64,000 bases of DNA, taken from the NCBI GenBank assembly GCA_002401855.1, contig NVUH01000009.1:31651-95650 (forward strand), written 5' to 3'. This document shows, piece after piece, positions 54,818 through 63,966 of this stretch. The notes beneath the pieces were generated by a model. That model ran no database searches. It worked only from the letters and a program-made list of their open reading frames with translations, and was not told where the DNA came from. The translations under genes and the position numbers were made by a program. Each line of letters begins with the position of its first letter. Position 1 is the first letter of the stretch. This DNA is from Hyphomicrobiales bacterium (GTDB lineage: Bacteria; Pseudomonadota; Alphaproteobacteria; Rhizobiales; OSC116).

Positions 54818-55978
54818 TTACGCGCCGTCCAGTTTTTCTAACTCTGCTAACTCAGCTTGTTGATCTTTGTCATCAACGATTTCAAAATTCATTTCTTGCT
54901 GACCTGTGCCTAAGTATAGCGGGCTTTTTAAATATTGGCCAATCACAAAACGTGATAAGACGCCGATCATCGCGGCAATGGGCACTGCCAATAATAAACC
55001 AACAAACCCAAATAGTACACCAAAGGCAAACAGCGCAAACATTAACCAAACGGGGTGTAGACCAATGTGTTTACCAACTAATTTGGGCGTGAGTATGTTG
55101 CCTTCTAAAAATTGACCTGCTGCAAAAATGGCTGCTATCACCCCAATGTGGAAAAAATCTGGCCAAAATTGCACCAATGCCAAGCCAACTGACAATATAA
55201 GCCCAATGATGGCCCCGACAAACGGGATGAAGCTGATGATGCCAGCAATGATGCCGATAACCAGGCCAAAATTCAGCCCGGCAAGCGACAGGCATACGGC
55301 ATAAAAAACTCCCAATATAAGACAGACCGAGCCTTGACCGCGAATGAAGCCTGACAATACACTGCTCATATCGCGCGCCAAAGCAAACACTGTGGCTTTG
55401 TGGTTTAGCGGTATCCAATCACCGATGCGCGCCAACATTCTATCCCAGTCATTCAACAAATAAAATGCCACAACCGGAGTGACGATGATCAATGATAAGA
55501 AAGAAAACACCGCCATGCCGCCCGACCAAATTGTGCCGATCAGCGCTGTGCCAATTGAAGCCAATTTACCCGCAATATTGCTAACCTGTTTAGACAGCTC
55601 GCCCGAGGCACTGCTATTGGGGAAATATTGTTTATAAATATCGCCAAACCATTGCTGGCCTTTGGTTTCGACCAATGTTTGTAATTTTTCTATATAGGTA
55701 GGAATTTCTTGCAGCAATTGAGAGAGCTGGCTGAATAATAAAGGCACAATGAGCAATAATGCCAGAATGAAGAATAGCGAAAACAAAGACATGATGATGG
55801 TGGTCGCCCACATGCGATTGCAACCCCAAACCTCCAATTTATCGGCCAATGGGTCCAAAAAATAAGCAATCGCCATGCCCGCAACAAAGGGCAACATAAT
55901 GGATGAAAAAATATTCAGGAATATCAGAAATATCAGAAAGGCCACAGACCAAAATATTGAATGTTGTTTTAAAGTCAT
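54818..55978 (-). CDS. AI-2E family transporter (PerM-like)
   Basis: 386 residues with eight hydrophobic segments: two at the N-terminus, a middle soluble helical section (about 65-150), then five or six near the C-terminus, with GIISFIPFVGAIIGLILS and GKHIGLHPVWLMFALFAFG as the family signature. It is an inner-membrane protein of unclear substrate in this class. It overlaps the operon order pgsA-perM-hdaA that is frequent in alphaproteobacteria. Confidence 0.92.
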   Translation of the reverse strand: MTLKQHSIFWSVAFLIFLIFLNIFSSIMLPFVAGMAIAYFLDPLADKLEVWGCNRMWATTIIMSLFSLFFILALLLIVPLLFSQLSQLLQEIPTYIEKLQTLVETKGQQWFGDIYKQYFPNSSASGELSKQVSNIAGKLASIGTALIGTIWSGGMAVFSFLSLIIVTPVVAFYLLNDWDRMLARIGDWIPLNHKATVFALARDMSSVLSGFIRGQGSVCLILGVFYAVCLSLAGLNFGLVIGIIAGIISFIPFVGAIIGLILSVGLALVQFWPDFFHIGVIAAIFAAGQFLEGNILTPKLVGKHIGLHPVWLMFALFAFGVLFGFVGLLLAVPIAAMIGVLSRFVIGQYLKSPLYLGTGQQEMNFEIVDDKDQQAELAELEKLDGA

Positions 55979-55991
55979 AATCTACCTTGAA

Positions 55992-56558
55992 TCAGTCAAC
56001 TGGTTGTTTGAGAATAGTTGTAACCCATAAATATAAATACGCAAGGGCAGAAGCTATGTTGATGGCGGCGGTGGCAATATAAGCAATGCTTCGCACCACA
56101 TCTAAATTCAACATAAATGCGAGGTCGGCCAAGACCAATATCACCAAACAAATTTGCAACAATGTATTTAACTTGCTGACCATAAGCGGTTTTATATGAA
56201 TATTCTTGCCCATCCAGCGTGCCATAGCTACGCCAATAATGATCAGCAAATCACGAGAAATAACCAATAAAATCAACCATATCGGTATATGGCCTAATAA
56301 GCCCAACATTATATAGGTGCTGGCCATTAATAGTTTATCAGCAACTGGGTCTAGATATGCACCAAAGCTGGTTTGGGTTTTTTGCAACCGTGCTAACCAG
56401 CCATCAAAAAAATCGGAAAAACCTGCAAGCGAGAAAAGGACAAAACCCATCAGAAAATCGCCAACAAATAGCGCCCATATAATCACCGGCACCAAAGCGA
56501 TGCGCGCAATGGTGATGACATTGGGTAAATTTAATATGGGTTGATATTTTTTCGCCAT
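55992..56558 (-). CDS. CDP-alcohol phosphatidyltransferase, PgsA-like
   Basis: 188 residues from the second of two adjacent ATGs (56558; AGAGG is six bases away). The CDP-alcohol motif is DFFDGWLARLQKTQTSFGAYLDPVADK, in two parts around residues 55-80. Four or five membrane helices are present. It joins CDP-diacylglycerol to an alcohol; glycerol-3-phosphate is likely, but other alcohols cannot be ruled out. It follows the DUF2066 gene. Confidence 0.88.
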   Translation of the reverse strand: MAKKYQPILNLPNVITIARIALVPVIIWALFVGDFLMGFVLFSLAGFSDFFDGWLARLQKTQTSFGAYLDPVADKLLMASTYIMLGLLGHIPIWLILLVISRDLLIIIGVAMARWMGKNIHIKPLMVSKLNTLLQICLVILVLADLAFMLNLDVVRSIAYIATAAINIASALAYLYLWVTTILKQPVD

Positions 56559-56601
56559 CATATACCTCTGTTTGAGGCTGGCTATCGGCAACGACCTTGG
56601 C

Positions 56602-57645
56602 CTAACCCCGAATTTCGAAATAGCCACCAAGATCAATTAAAGTTAAGCCCTGGCGAGCTAAACCCGCGCTTAAATCTTGGACACTGCCTTTGTGCTGAAT
56701 GTTAATAAAAGCACCATCCGAGGTCATGGCATCGGTATCAAACTTGTCAATGGCTCCGATTTGCCCCAAACGGGCGCGTAGTGCAATCCATTGATCTAAG
56801 CTGCCAAATACAACCAAGGCTTTAATTTCTGCCAAGCGCGGCTTACTGCTTATATTGCTATCGCGCCACTGACTTTCAAGGGCGCGTAAAAAATCAGCCG
56901 CAGCTGTTTGATATACAGCCTCTGGGCCATTGGCCAGTGAGTAACTTTGGCTGTAATTAATCAAACCCGACACATTTAACGTTGCGATTTGCTCGGTCAG
57001 GGTTAGGTGGGCAAACACAGTTTCGGCACTTTCACCAGCGGCAGATGCCAATTGGAAGATGGCATTCTGGTTTCTATCGATGATTTCTTGTTCCGTCGCC
57101 AACAGGCCAGCTTCGGCAACTGTGGCTATTTTTAGTGGTATGAGGCTGTTTCTGATGTCATAACTTGCCAAAGCATCCGACCAGCCATTTACCGCCGACC
57201 ATATGACACTGTGGCCGTTGGCATCGGTTAAGATGGGAACCAACAGGCTGACAGAGGATTGCACATCGCTATAGCTTGCGCCAAGGCCATTGAGATATTG
57301 CTGTACTGCGGTGCGCCTAAATTTAATGGTGATCTCGGCGATATATTGCGTGCCGCTGCTTTGCTCATTTTTCACGCTAAAACCTTTGACCAATAATGAG
57401 CGGGTTTCGCTATCAAGCTGGTTTAAGGCGAGGGTTTTTTGGTCTGGGCTTAATATTCTTTCAAACAATATCACCACGGCCTTACTTTCGGCAATGGCAA
57501 GTGCTTCGGCTTTGGCAGCGGAGCCGTCTTTGCCTGTGGCATCGACTTTAATATTGGCAACGTCATAAACATCATCAGCAAAACTTGCGCTCGGCAAAGC
57601 GGTCAGACAGATAAGGACCATTAAGGTGCGGATAATTTTATTCAT
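56602..57645 (-). CDS. DUF2066 exported protein
   Basis: 347 residues with a signal peptide ending at SFADDVYD (about residue 24). It has AKAEALAIAESKAVVILFERIL near 40-65 and VSLLVPILTDANGHSVIW in the middle, and it ends GGYFEIRG. DUF2066 proteins occur in the same position upstream of pgsA and perM in related genomes. Its role is unknown. It is the first gene of the operon leading to ppx; the divergent purM lies across 282 bp, where TATAAT occurs at 57741-57746 without a good -35. Confidence 0.88.
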   Translation of the reverse strand: MNKIIRTLMVLICLTALPSASFADDVYDVANIKVDATGKDGSAAKAEALAIAESKAVVILFERILSPDQKTLALNQLDSETRSLLVKGFSVKNEQSSGTQYIAEITIKFRRTAVQQYLNGLGASYSDVQSSVSLLVPILTDANGHSVIWSAVNGWSDALASYDIRNSLIPLKIATVAEAGLLATEQEIIDRNQNAIFQLASAAGESAETVFAHLTLTEQIATLNVSGLINYSQSYSLANGPEAVYQTAAADFLRALESQWRDSNISSKPRLAEIKALVVFGSLDQWIALRARLGQIGAIDKFDTDAMTSDGAFINIQHKGSVQDLSAGLARQGLTLIDLGGYFEIRG

Positions 57646-57927
57646 TCAGGACTCACTAGATTTAACAGATATTCAAATTGACAATAACATCAGGCAATTA
57701 ATTGCTTACAAATTATATGAACCAACGTTAGATATCTATATATAATAGGGCTAACAAATAAGATAAAGCCTAAATGTGACTATTATATGCCACTTTTATT
57801 TTGTAGCCTTATCCAAAATCATCCATTATTTGTTATAAATGCCGAAAAATGCGATTTTTTGCTTTAAAATCCGCATTGATAAGGCTAAAAGGACATAAAT
57901 CTCATCTAACGTTAAATTGGATTTCAT

Positions 57928-58998
57928 ATGAGCTCAGATGACCGCAAAAACAGCCTTTCCTATAAAGATGCAGGCGTTGATATTGATGCTGGTAACAGAT
58001 TGGTTGATGCCATTAAGCCGTTGGCAAAATCTACCCGCCGTTTGGGTGCAAATGTAGATTTGGGTGGTTTTGGTGGCTTGTTTGACCTGAAAGCCATCGG
58101 CATGAAAGACCCTGTTTTGGTGGCAGCCAATGATGGTGTTGGCACCAAATTAAAAATCGCCTTTGATGCTGATATTCACAATACAGTCGGTATTGATTTG
58201 GTGGCCATGTGTGCCAATGATTTGGTGGTGCAAGGCGCTGAACCTTTATTCTTTTTAGATTATTTTGCCACTGGTAAATTAGAACTTGGCGTGGCCGAGC
58301 AAGTGATTGCGGGCATTGCCGAGGGATGTATTCAGGCTGGCGCGGCCTTAATTGGCGGCGAAACCGCCGAAATGCCTGGCATGTATAGTGAAGGCGAATA
58401 TGACCTTGCAGGTTTTTGTGTTGGTGCGGTTGAGCGTGATCAAATATTGCCAACCAAAGACATTACCGCTGGTGATGTTATTTTGGGTTTAAAATCCAAT
58501 GGTGTGCATTCTAACGGGTTTTCCTTGGTGCGCAAAATTGCAGAAATTTCTAACCAAAAAATGAATGAGGCCTGCGCTTTTGATGCGGATAAAACATTGG
58601 GTGAAGCCTTGCTTGCGCCGACTAAAATGTATGTGAAATCGTGCCTTGCTGCGATAAAACAAACAGGCGGCATTAAAGCTTTGGCACATATTACAGGCGG
58701 TGGTATTACCGAAAATCTCCCGCGTGTGCTGAGTGATGACATTAGCGCCGAGATTAATTTAGATAATTTGAAACCGCAAAAAGTATTTAGTTGGCTGTCT
58801 AACCATGGCGGCATCGTTGCCGATGAAATGTTGCGCACATTCAATTGTGGTGTTGGCATGATATTGGTGGTGAAACCCGCGCAAGCTGACGAGGTTGCCA
58901 AGGTGCTTAACGACAATGGCGAGCAGGCCTTTGTGTTGGGCAAAATTATTGATAAAGCCGCTGACCGCGTGGTTTATACAGGCAAATTTGAGCTGTAA
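57928..58998 (+). CDS. purM: Phosphoribosylformylglycinamidine cyclo-ligase
   Basis: 356 residues. Family markers are [64 protein letters not shown] and [16 protein letters not shown]. It makes AIR from FGAM and ATP in purine synthesis. purN follows by two bases, so expression is coupled. Confidence 0.97.
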   Translation: MSSDDRKNSLSYKDAGVDIDAGNRLVDAIKPLAKSTRRLGANVDLGGFGGLFDLKAIGMKDPVLVAANDGVGTKLKIAFDADIHNTVGIDLVAMCANDLVVQGAEPLFFLDYFATGKLELGVAEQVIAGIAEGCIQAGAALIGGETAEMPGMYSEGEYDLAGFCVGAVERDQILPTKDITAGDVILGLKSNGVHSNGFSLVRKIAEISNQKMNEACAFDADKTLGEALLAPTKMYVKSCLAAIKQTGGIKALAHITGGGITENLPRVLSDDISAEINLDNLKPQKVFSWLSNHGGIVADEMLRTFNCGVGMILVVKPAQADEVAKVLNDNGEQAFVLGKIIDKAADRVVYTGKFEL

Positions 58999-59000
58999 AT

Positions 59001-59651
59001 ATGAAAAAACTTCGCATTGGCATTTTAATCTCAGGTGGTGGCAGCAATATGCATGCCATCGTCAAAGCCTGTCAGGCTGATGATTTCCCTGTTGAAGTGG
59101 CGGTGGTGATATCGAACCGCCCTGATGCCAAAGGTGTGCAAATTGCCGAAGATGAAGGCATTGCAAGCGTAGTGGTTGACCATAAATTATATGCTGACCG
59201 CCCTGCATTTGAAGTTGCACTTAATGTTGAGCTAGCAAAACATAATGTTGAAATGGTGTGTAATGCTGGGTTTATGCGCATTTTGACCGAAGAATTTATC
59301 AATAAATGGTTGGGTAAGCAAATTAACATTCACCCCGCCCTGTTGCCATCATATAAAGGCCTGCATTGCCATGAACGAGCGCTGGCTGATGGGGTGAAAA
59401 TTACTGGTTGTACCGTGCATTATGTGTGTTTAGAGGTTGATGCGGGGGCGATTATCGCGCAGGCCGCTGTGCCGGTGTTGGATGATGACGATGCTGTGAG
59501 CTTGGCGGCAAGAGTGCTGAAAGCTGAGCATCAATTATATCCGCATGCGTTGCGTATGGTGGCTAATGGGCATGCTGTGAAGGTTGGTGACATTGTGCGG
59601 ATTAAAAGTAATGTTGAGGCTGAGCCGAGTCTTTTTGTGCCTAAAGTTTGA
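59001..59651 (+). CDS. purN: Phosphoribosylglycinamide formyltransferase
   Basis: 216 residues. It opens RIGILISGGGSNMHAIVKAC, and has VCNAGFMRIL, the catalytic region INIHPALLPSYKGLHCHERAL and GCTVHYVCLEVDAGAIIAQ. It transfers the formyl group from 10-formyl-THF to GAR. Its transcript would run into the 110-bp repeat and the bidirectional terminator. Confidence 0.97.
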   Translation: MKKLRIGILISGGGSNMHAIVKACQADDFPVEVAVVISNRPDAKGVQIAEDEGIASVVVDHKLYADRPAFEVALNVELAKHNVEMVCNAGFMRILTEEFINKWLGKQINIHPALLPSYKGLHCHERALADGVKITGCTVHYVCLEVDAGAIIAQAAVPVLDDDDAVSLAARVLKAEHQLYPHALRMVANGHAVKVGDIVRIKSNVEAEPSLFVPKV

Positions 59652-59655
59652 TATC

Positions 59656-59875
59656 TAATATCGCTCGCGGCTATTTTTTGCTGCGCAAAAGCCTACGCGG
59701 GTGCGCCACAGTAGTGGCGGGCTCCAATCCGCCTGCTCACCAAGGAATTGGCTCGTATGTGAGTTCTATATCGCTCGCGGCTATTTTTTGCGGCGCAAAA
59801 GCCTACGCGGGTGCGCCACATAAGTGGCGGGCTCCAATCCGCCTGCTTACCAATGAATTGGCTCGTGTATGAGTA
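59656..59875. repeat. 110-bp tandem duplication
   Basis: Two copies, about 59657-59766 and 59767-59875, differ at roughly nine positions. Each has TTTTGC-NGC-GCAAAA and a CGCCAC/GTGGCG hairpin, plus GGCGG-8 nt-CCGCC. The differing bases fall mostly in loops (AGTA against ATAA; TGC against GGC). The stretch is GC-rich relative to its flanks and codes for no plausible protein. It occupies the gap between convergent purN and ndk. Confidence 0.9.
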
Positions 59876-59918
59876 TATATTTGAATATGAAATTGGTTAT
59901 GAGCTGTCCGAGAAACAA

Positions 59919-59946
59919 AAAAGGCGCCTCAAATGAGGCGCCTTTT
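59919..59946. terminator. Bidirectional terminator between purN and ndk
   Basis: GGCGCCTC (59923-59930) pairs with GAGGCGCC (59935-59942) over AAAT. It is flanked by an A run on the left and TTTT on the right, so it works for both strands; on the minus strand six T residues follow. Confidence 0.93.
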
Positions 59947-59965
59947 CATCATAATTTCTTATGGC

Positions 59966-60388
59966 TTAGCCAACTAGTTCTGCATCTTCAAAGAAGAATT
60001 TGATTTCGCGGGCAGCTGATTCAGGTGAGTCTGAACCATGTACAGAATTTTCGCCAATGCTTAGTGCGAATTCTTTACGAATTGTGCCAGCATCTGCATC
60101 TGATGGGTTTGTTGCGCCCATAACTTCGCGGTTTTTAGCGATTGCGTTTTCGCCTTCAAGAACTTGCACAACAACAGGTTCTGACATCATGAATTCTACC
60201 AATTCACCAAAGAATGGGCGTTCGCTATGTTCGCCATAAAAGCCTTCAGCTTGAGCTTTGGTCATTTTAATGCGTTTTGAAGCCACAATACGAAGGCCAG
60301 CATCTTCGAATTTAGTGATAATTTTGCCAGTAAGGTTACGTTTTGTTGCATCAGGTTTGATGATAGAGAATGTGCGTTGTACAGCCAT
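59966..60388 (-). CDS. ndk: Nucleoside diphosphate kinase
   Basis: 140 residues. It opens [16 protein letters not shown], has [26 protein letters not shown], and the active-site histidine in [20 protein letters not shown]. It equilibrates NTP pools. It is monocistronic with a strong terminator. Confidence 0.98.
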   Translation of the reverse strand: MAVQRTFSIIKPDATKRNLTGKIITKFEDAGLRIVASKRIKMTKAQAEGFYGEHSERPFFGELVEFMMSEPVVVQVLEGENAIAKNREVMGATNPSDADAGTIRKEFALSIGENSVHGSDSPESAAREIKFFFEDAELVG

Positions 60389-60527
60389 GATTATATATCC
60401 TTTGTTAAATATGGCATAGCCTATAGCAGTGTTTCAGGTGGCTTTCAACAGTTGATAACCTAAATGTGTTGATTGATGTCAAAAACCGTTAGGTAGCCTC
60501 TGCTAAGCTTGGTCGAAAGGAATTTAT

Positions 60528-61292
60528 ATGACCTCACCATATTTAAATCTCGACAAAAACAACATTACCCACGAGCATATTTGCTGCGCCATTGGCAAAG
60601 GCAAACATCAAAAAGGCGAGCAGATTAAACGCGATTGGCTGGCGCAGGAATTTGAGCATGGTTTAATTTTTCGCAAACTAAATGAACGCGGAAAGGTTTT
60701 CATTGAAATTATGCCGTGCGAATACGCCTTAAAACCAATTGTTGCACCCAATTTTATGGTTATTCATTGCTTGTGGGTTTCTGGCAAATTTAAAGGTCAT
60801 GCTCACGGGAAAACCTTGTTAAATTTTGCAATTGATGAAGCCAAAAAGCAAAATAAGGATGGCATTTGTGTATTGGCGGGCAAAGCTAATTATATGACTG
60901 ATGGTAAATTTTATGAGTATTTTGGATTTGAAAAAGTAGACCAAACTGACAATGAAATATTTGAGCTTATGTCGCTTGCTTTTCGTGATGATGCCAAACC
61001 ACCGCAAATTGCCGAACCTGCCAAAAAAGCAATACTCGTTGGTGGTCGTGGCATTACGGTTTTTACAACTCCGCAATGCCCATTTGTGCCAACGTGCCTT
61101 AATGACTTAAAAATTGTGGCTGCTGAGATGAATTTGGATGTCCATGTGGTGAATGTTAAAAACCACGGGGAGATTTGTGACACACCCTCTCCCTTTGGCA
61201 CATATGGCGTGTTTTTAGATGAAAAATTTGTTACCCATGAAATGCGAAATGAAAAGGGCTATAGAAAGATATTTAGCCAATTTACAACTTAA
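60528..61292 (+). CDS. GNAT acetyltransferase with YoaP domain
   Basis: 254 residues. The GNAT part (about 30-140) has MVIHCLWVSGKFKGHAHGKTLL, the pyrophosphate-binding loop, and YFGFEKVDQTD. The YoaP domain follows (FTTPQCPFVPTCLNDLKIVA), with cysteines Cys-Pro-Phe-Val-Pro-Thr-Cys and later CDTPSPFGTYGVFLD. The acceptor substrate is unknown. It is convergent with the next gene (4-bp overlap). Confidence 0.85.
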   Translation: MTSPYLNLDKNNITHEHICCAIGKGKHQKGEQIKRDWLAQEFEHGLIFRKLNERGKVFIEIMPCEYALKPIVAPNFMVIHCLWVSGKFKGHAHGKTLLNFAIDEAKKQNKDGICVLAGKANYMTDGKFYEYFGFEKVDQTDNEIFELMSLAFRDDAKPPQIAEPAKKAILVGGRGITVFTTPQCPFVPTCLNDLKIVAAEMNLDVHVVNVKNHGEICDTPSPFGTYGVFLDEKFVTHEMRNEKGYRKIFSQFTT

Positions 61293-61981
61293 GCCAATTC
61301 AGGGATTTGATTCTCAATTGCCCATTTTTTGATAAGGCTTTTGCGATACGGCCTATATTTCTCGGGCAGAACTTCCAATTGCTGCATGCGTTCGGTGCGG
61401 AATGAGCGGAAAGCCTCGCGCTTTTCGCACCAAGCGACCATGTTGCGATTGTCATAAAAATGCGCCATTAATATCGGCCAAACGATGCGCGTGGTCACAT
61501 CACCTTTTACATCAGCATAAGTGATTCTGATTTTAAATTGATGGCGCAAGGCATGTCTAATGTCTGCTACGCTAACTGTTTCATCTTTAATTTTTACGAA
61601 TTGTGGGGCATAAAGATCGGTGTTTAAGAATAAAGCCGATAGATCATCAGGTATGCTGGTTGATATTTTGCCGATTAGGTTTTTGGCGGCTTTGGCTAAA
61701 TCCTTGTCCGCCCGCTCCTGCACCATGCGCATGCCGAGCATTAAGGCTTCTAACTCATCTTCAGTGAACATCATTGGCGGCATGTGGTAGCCATCACCCA
61801 TAACATAACCAATGCCTGCCTCGCCATCTATTGGCACGCCCGATGCGGTTAAGGTGACCATATCACGGTAAATGGTGCGTGGTGTGACCTCTAACTCTTC
61901 GGCCATATAGGCAGCGGTGACAGGCCTGCGTTCGCGACGCATCAGCTCTATAATTTGTATCAGTCGGTCGGCACGTTTCAT
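61289..61981 (-). CDS. YafY-type regulator (HTH-WYL)
   Basis: 230 residues. The N-terminal HTH is RADRLIQIIELMRRERRPVTAAYMAEELEVTPRTIYRDM. A WYL-type ligand domain follows (about 135-210: RIVWPILMAHFYDNRNMVAWCEKREAFRSFRTERM), the AHFYDNRN block replacing the canonical WYL triplet. It probably represses its neighbours, such as the divergent GST-like gene at 62091, across a 109-bp gap. The ligand is unknown. Confidence 0.9.
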   Translation of the reverse strand: MKRADRLIQIIELMRRERRPVTAAYMAEELEVTPRTIYRDMVTLTASGVPIDGEAGIGYVMGDGYHMPPMMFTEDELEALMLGMRMVQERADKDLAKAAKNLIGKISTSIPDDLSALFLNTDLYAPQFVKIKDETVSVADIRHALRHQFKIRITYADVKGDVTTRIVWPILMAHFYDNRNMVAWCEKREAFRSFRTERMQQLEVLPEKYRPYRKSLIKKWAIENQIPELA

Positions 61982-62090
61982 CTAGGCCACTCCATTCCTG
62001 TTTATCAACATAGCATATCACTACTGACACAAATTGTCAGCATGGTTGTTTTAAGCATTGGGCTGAACTCAAAAACATATGGAGATTAAA

Positions 62091-62798
62091 ATGGAATTGA
62101 TAATTTTTCCACCCTCACTCAACTGCCGAAGCGCCAGCCAATTTAGTATGAAAATCGAATTATTATTACGCATGGCCAAAATTGACTATAAAGCTGTGCT
62201 TGGCAGCAACCCATCAAAAGGCCCAAACGGCAAATTACCCTATCTGATTGATGATGGGAAAGAAATTGCCGATAGCCATTATATTTATCAGCATATAAAG
62301 CAAAAGTTCAATGTCGATTTGGATGCACATTTAACCGATGAGCAATTGGCAACGGGCTTGGCCTTCGCTCGATTGTGCGAAGATCATTTATATTGGTGCA
62401 ATGTTTATGCCCGCTGGGTTGACCCTGCGTTTAATCATCATGTCGAGGTGTTTTTTAAATCAATACCTTGGGGCATTCGGCAAATTGTCATTAAGAAATC
62501 ACGTAAATCTTCAAAAAATGCGGTCTACTATCAAGGCATTGGGCGGCATGACAAAGCAAAAATCTATCAACTGGGCTGTGATGATGTTAAAGTCATAGTG
62601 ACACAATTGGGTGATAACGAATATTTTTTAGGTGATAAAGTGTCATCCGTCGATGCGGTTATTTATGGTAGTTTGGCTACCATTATTTACCCTGACATAA
62701 ATACACCAATGCGGATATTTGCAAAAGAATTTGAAAATATGAAAGCCTATTTGAGGCGTATTGAGGCTGAGTTTGATTATGCACCGCCGTTAAAATAG
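62091..62798 (+). CDS. Glutathione S-transferase-like protein of the FAXC/metaxin group
   Basis: 235 residues from the ATG at 62091, which has GGAGA six bases upstream; an earlier ATG at 62079 is out of place. The thioredoxin-like N-terminal part has SLNCRSASQFSMKIELLLRM and GPNGKLPYLIDDGKEIADSH. The all-helical C-terminal part includes the SVDAVIYGSLATII motif. Soluble members are common in marine bacteria, role unknown. It is convergent with the RES gene and overlaps it by nine bases. Confidence 0.82.
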   Translation: MELIIFPPSLNCRSASQFSMKIELLLRMAKIDYKAVLGSNPSKGPNGKLPYLIDDGKEIADSHYIYQHIKQKFNVDLDAHLTDEQLATGLAFARLCEDHLYWCNVYARWVDPAFNHHVEVFFKSIPWGIRQIVIKKSRKSSKNAVYYQGIGRHDKAKIYQLGCDDVKVIVTQLGDNEYFLGDKVSSVDAVIYGSLATIIYPDINTPMRIFAKEFENMKAYLRRIEAEFDYAPPLK

Positions 62799-63269
62799 GC
62801 GTTCATCCCACCAAATCGGTTGTTCGAGGCCTTGTTCTATCTGCGCAAAATCTGTGTGGTTGGGGTTGATGAGAATGTTGTGTTCCATGCGTGCCACCAC
62901 AGAAGGCACTAGCAATAGGCAGCTTCTTATTTCGCTAAACCATGTGGTGCCGAATTGGTTGGCTTCTGGGCTATCTAGGCCATGCCAGTTGGGCACGCTG
63001 TCTTTGGTGACCACCTCATAGCTGATGCCTTGGGGGATTGTTATTTCTAGGAAATGCTGGTTATCGGGCATGATGCTGCTGAAATGCACGAGCTTTTCGA
63101 GCATGGCGGTGGAGTAATGCTCGGCGCAATATATGGGGTTTTGACCCATGGAGTGCCAGCGGCCTTTAACCTTGCGGGCGCCCTCGCCTGAAAATATTGG
63201 GTATTGGCCATTTGGATCGCCGATCCTATAGGCCGTCAACGGCTTTGGCAATGGCTTGGTTGATACCAC
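62790..63269 (-). CDS. RES-domain toxin of a RES-Xre system
   Basis: 159 residues from GTG 63269, which overlaps the antitoxin stop by one base (TAGTG). RES motifs are AYRIGDPNGQYPIFSGEGA, GRWHSMGQNPIYCAEHYSTAMLEKLVH, and SEIRSCLLLVPS. Characterised RES toxins degrade NAD+. The conserved arginine, glutamate and serine of the family fit these positions. It is the downstream gene of the pair. Confidence 0.9.
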   Translation of the reverse strand: MVSTKPLPKPLTAYRIGDPNGQYPIFSGEGARKVKGRWHSMGQNPIYCAEHYSTAMLEKLVHFSSIMPDNQHFLEITIPQGISYEVVTKDSVPNWHGLDSPEANQFGTTWFSEIRSCLLLVPSVVARMEHNILINPNHTDFAQIEQGLEQPIWWDERLF

Positions 63270-63697
63270 TAGAGGGCAACTCCCGCTCTTATTTGTTCGA
63301 GCAATGAGGCCGCTATGTCTGCGCCTGCGGTGGATTGTTTGGCCATGTCGAACGGCGATTTTCCGCCTAAGCCTTGGTGTGGCTTGGAGAGAAATTGTGA
63401 GGCTTTGTCGTAATCTTGGTTGTAGATTAGCAATGCTAGGCTGTAGACTTTGGCGACATCGTATATTTTTTCGCTAACCTGTGGTGAGACGCGTTTTTTG
63501 GCGCGGGCGAAGGTGGCTCTGGCCACTAGATTGTCGACGCTGGTTTTTTGGGTGGGGAATAGATATTTGGCGAGGCTTTTGACATTGGCGATTTTAATGC
63601 CCTCACCGACTTCGTTTAAGATGTCGAAGCTTGAAATGTGGGGGGAATCTACGCCTAAGAGTTCGCCCATTAGTTGATCCTGATTTAACGCTTGCAT
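63269..63697 (-). CDS. Xre/MbcA/ParS-type antitoxin
   Basis: 142 residues from the ATG at 63697. A GTG at 63745 is ruled out because it lies upstream of the probable transcription start (see 63724-63764). The N-terminal part is a helical Xre-like region (LGVDSPHISSFDILNEVGEGI), and the C-terminal DUF2384 domain has FLSKPHQGLGGKSPFDMAKQS. It neutralises the RES toxin and represses the operon. Confidence 0.88.
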   Translation of the reverse strand: MQALNQDQLMGELLGVDSPHISSFDILNEVGEGIKIANVKSLAKYLFPTQKTSVDNLVARATFARAKKRVSPQVSEKIYDVAKVYSLALLIYNQDYDKASQFLSKPHQGLGGKSPFDMAKQSTAGADIAASLLEQIRAGVAL

Positions 63698-63723
63698 TGG
63701 TGTTTTCCCGAAAACTTGCTCAT

Positions 63724-63764
63724 GTGATGTAAAATAATGTATCACGTGGCGGCGGTAGTGTCAA
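63724..63764 (-). promoter_or_regulatory. Promoter and dyad of the RES-Xre operon
   Basis: On the minus strand TTGACA (63764-63759) and TACATT (63741-63736) have exactly 17-bp spacing. A dyad with arms GTGAT and ATCAC lies at 63724-63745 and covers the -10 box. The predicted start of RNA is near 63729, just before the antitoxin's ATG region. Confidence 0.65.
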
Positions 63765-63814
63765 TGTTGATGGAGATTTAGAAAGTTAGCTGTACTGCCT
63801 ATACTCGGGTACTT

Positions 63815-63966
63815 CATTTTTACGCCCACCTTCGGTGGGCTAGTGGCCCCTGCGGGCGCACGCCTCCGCGTGCTTGCTAAGCCACTCAGCCGCTGGTCGC
63901 AGGCAAATTCACCACCCAATCTAACCTCATTACGCTTAGATAGCGAGAATTTGCCGAACCTCTGCA
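63815..63966 (+). repeat. Structured interspersed repeat, copy 2
   Basis: Counterpart of the element at 46147-46297 in the same orientation. Stems: GCCCACC-TTC-GGTGGGC (63823-63839); GCCC-CTGC-GGGC; GCACGC-CTCC-GCGTGC (63857-63872); long-range GGCAAATTC/GAATTTGCC (63902-63910 with 63947-63955). A further CAAATTC-T-GAATTTG hairpin lies at 63982-63996. The CCGCTG hairpin of copy 1 is degraded here. The right edge may lie outside the window. Confidence 0.75.

Noticed and set aside
59711-59736. A tRNA T-arm-like GGCGG...CCGCC hairpin in the tandem repeat
   Set aside because: No matching acceptor, D or anticodon arm around it, and both copies lack them too.
59648-59872. A 74-codon open frame in the purN-ndk gap
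   Set aside because: It is made of the 110-bp tandem duplication; the composition is arbitrary and the frame shifts between copies.
63697-63745. Extended antitoxin start at GTG 63745
   Set aside because: The -10 box TACATT at 63736-63741 lies inside this stretch, so the RNA starts downstream of the GTG.
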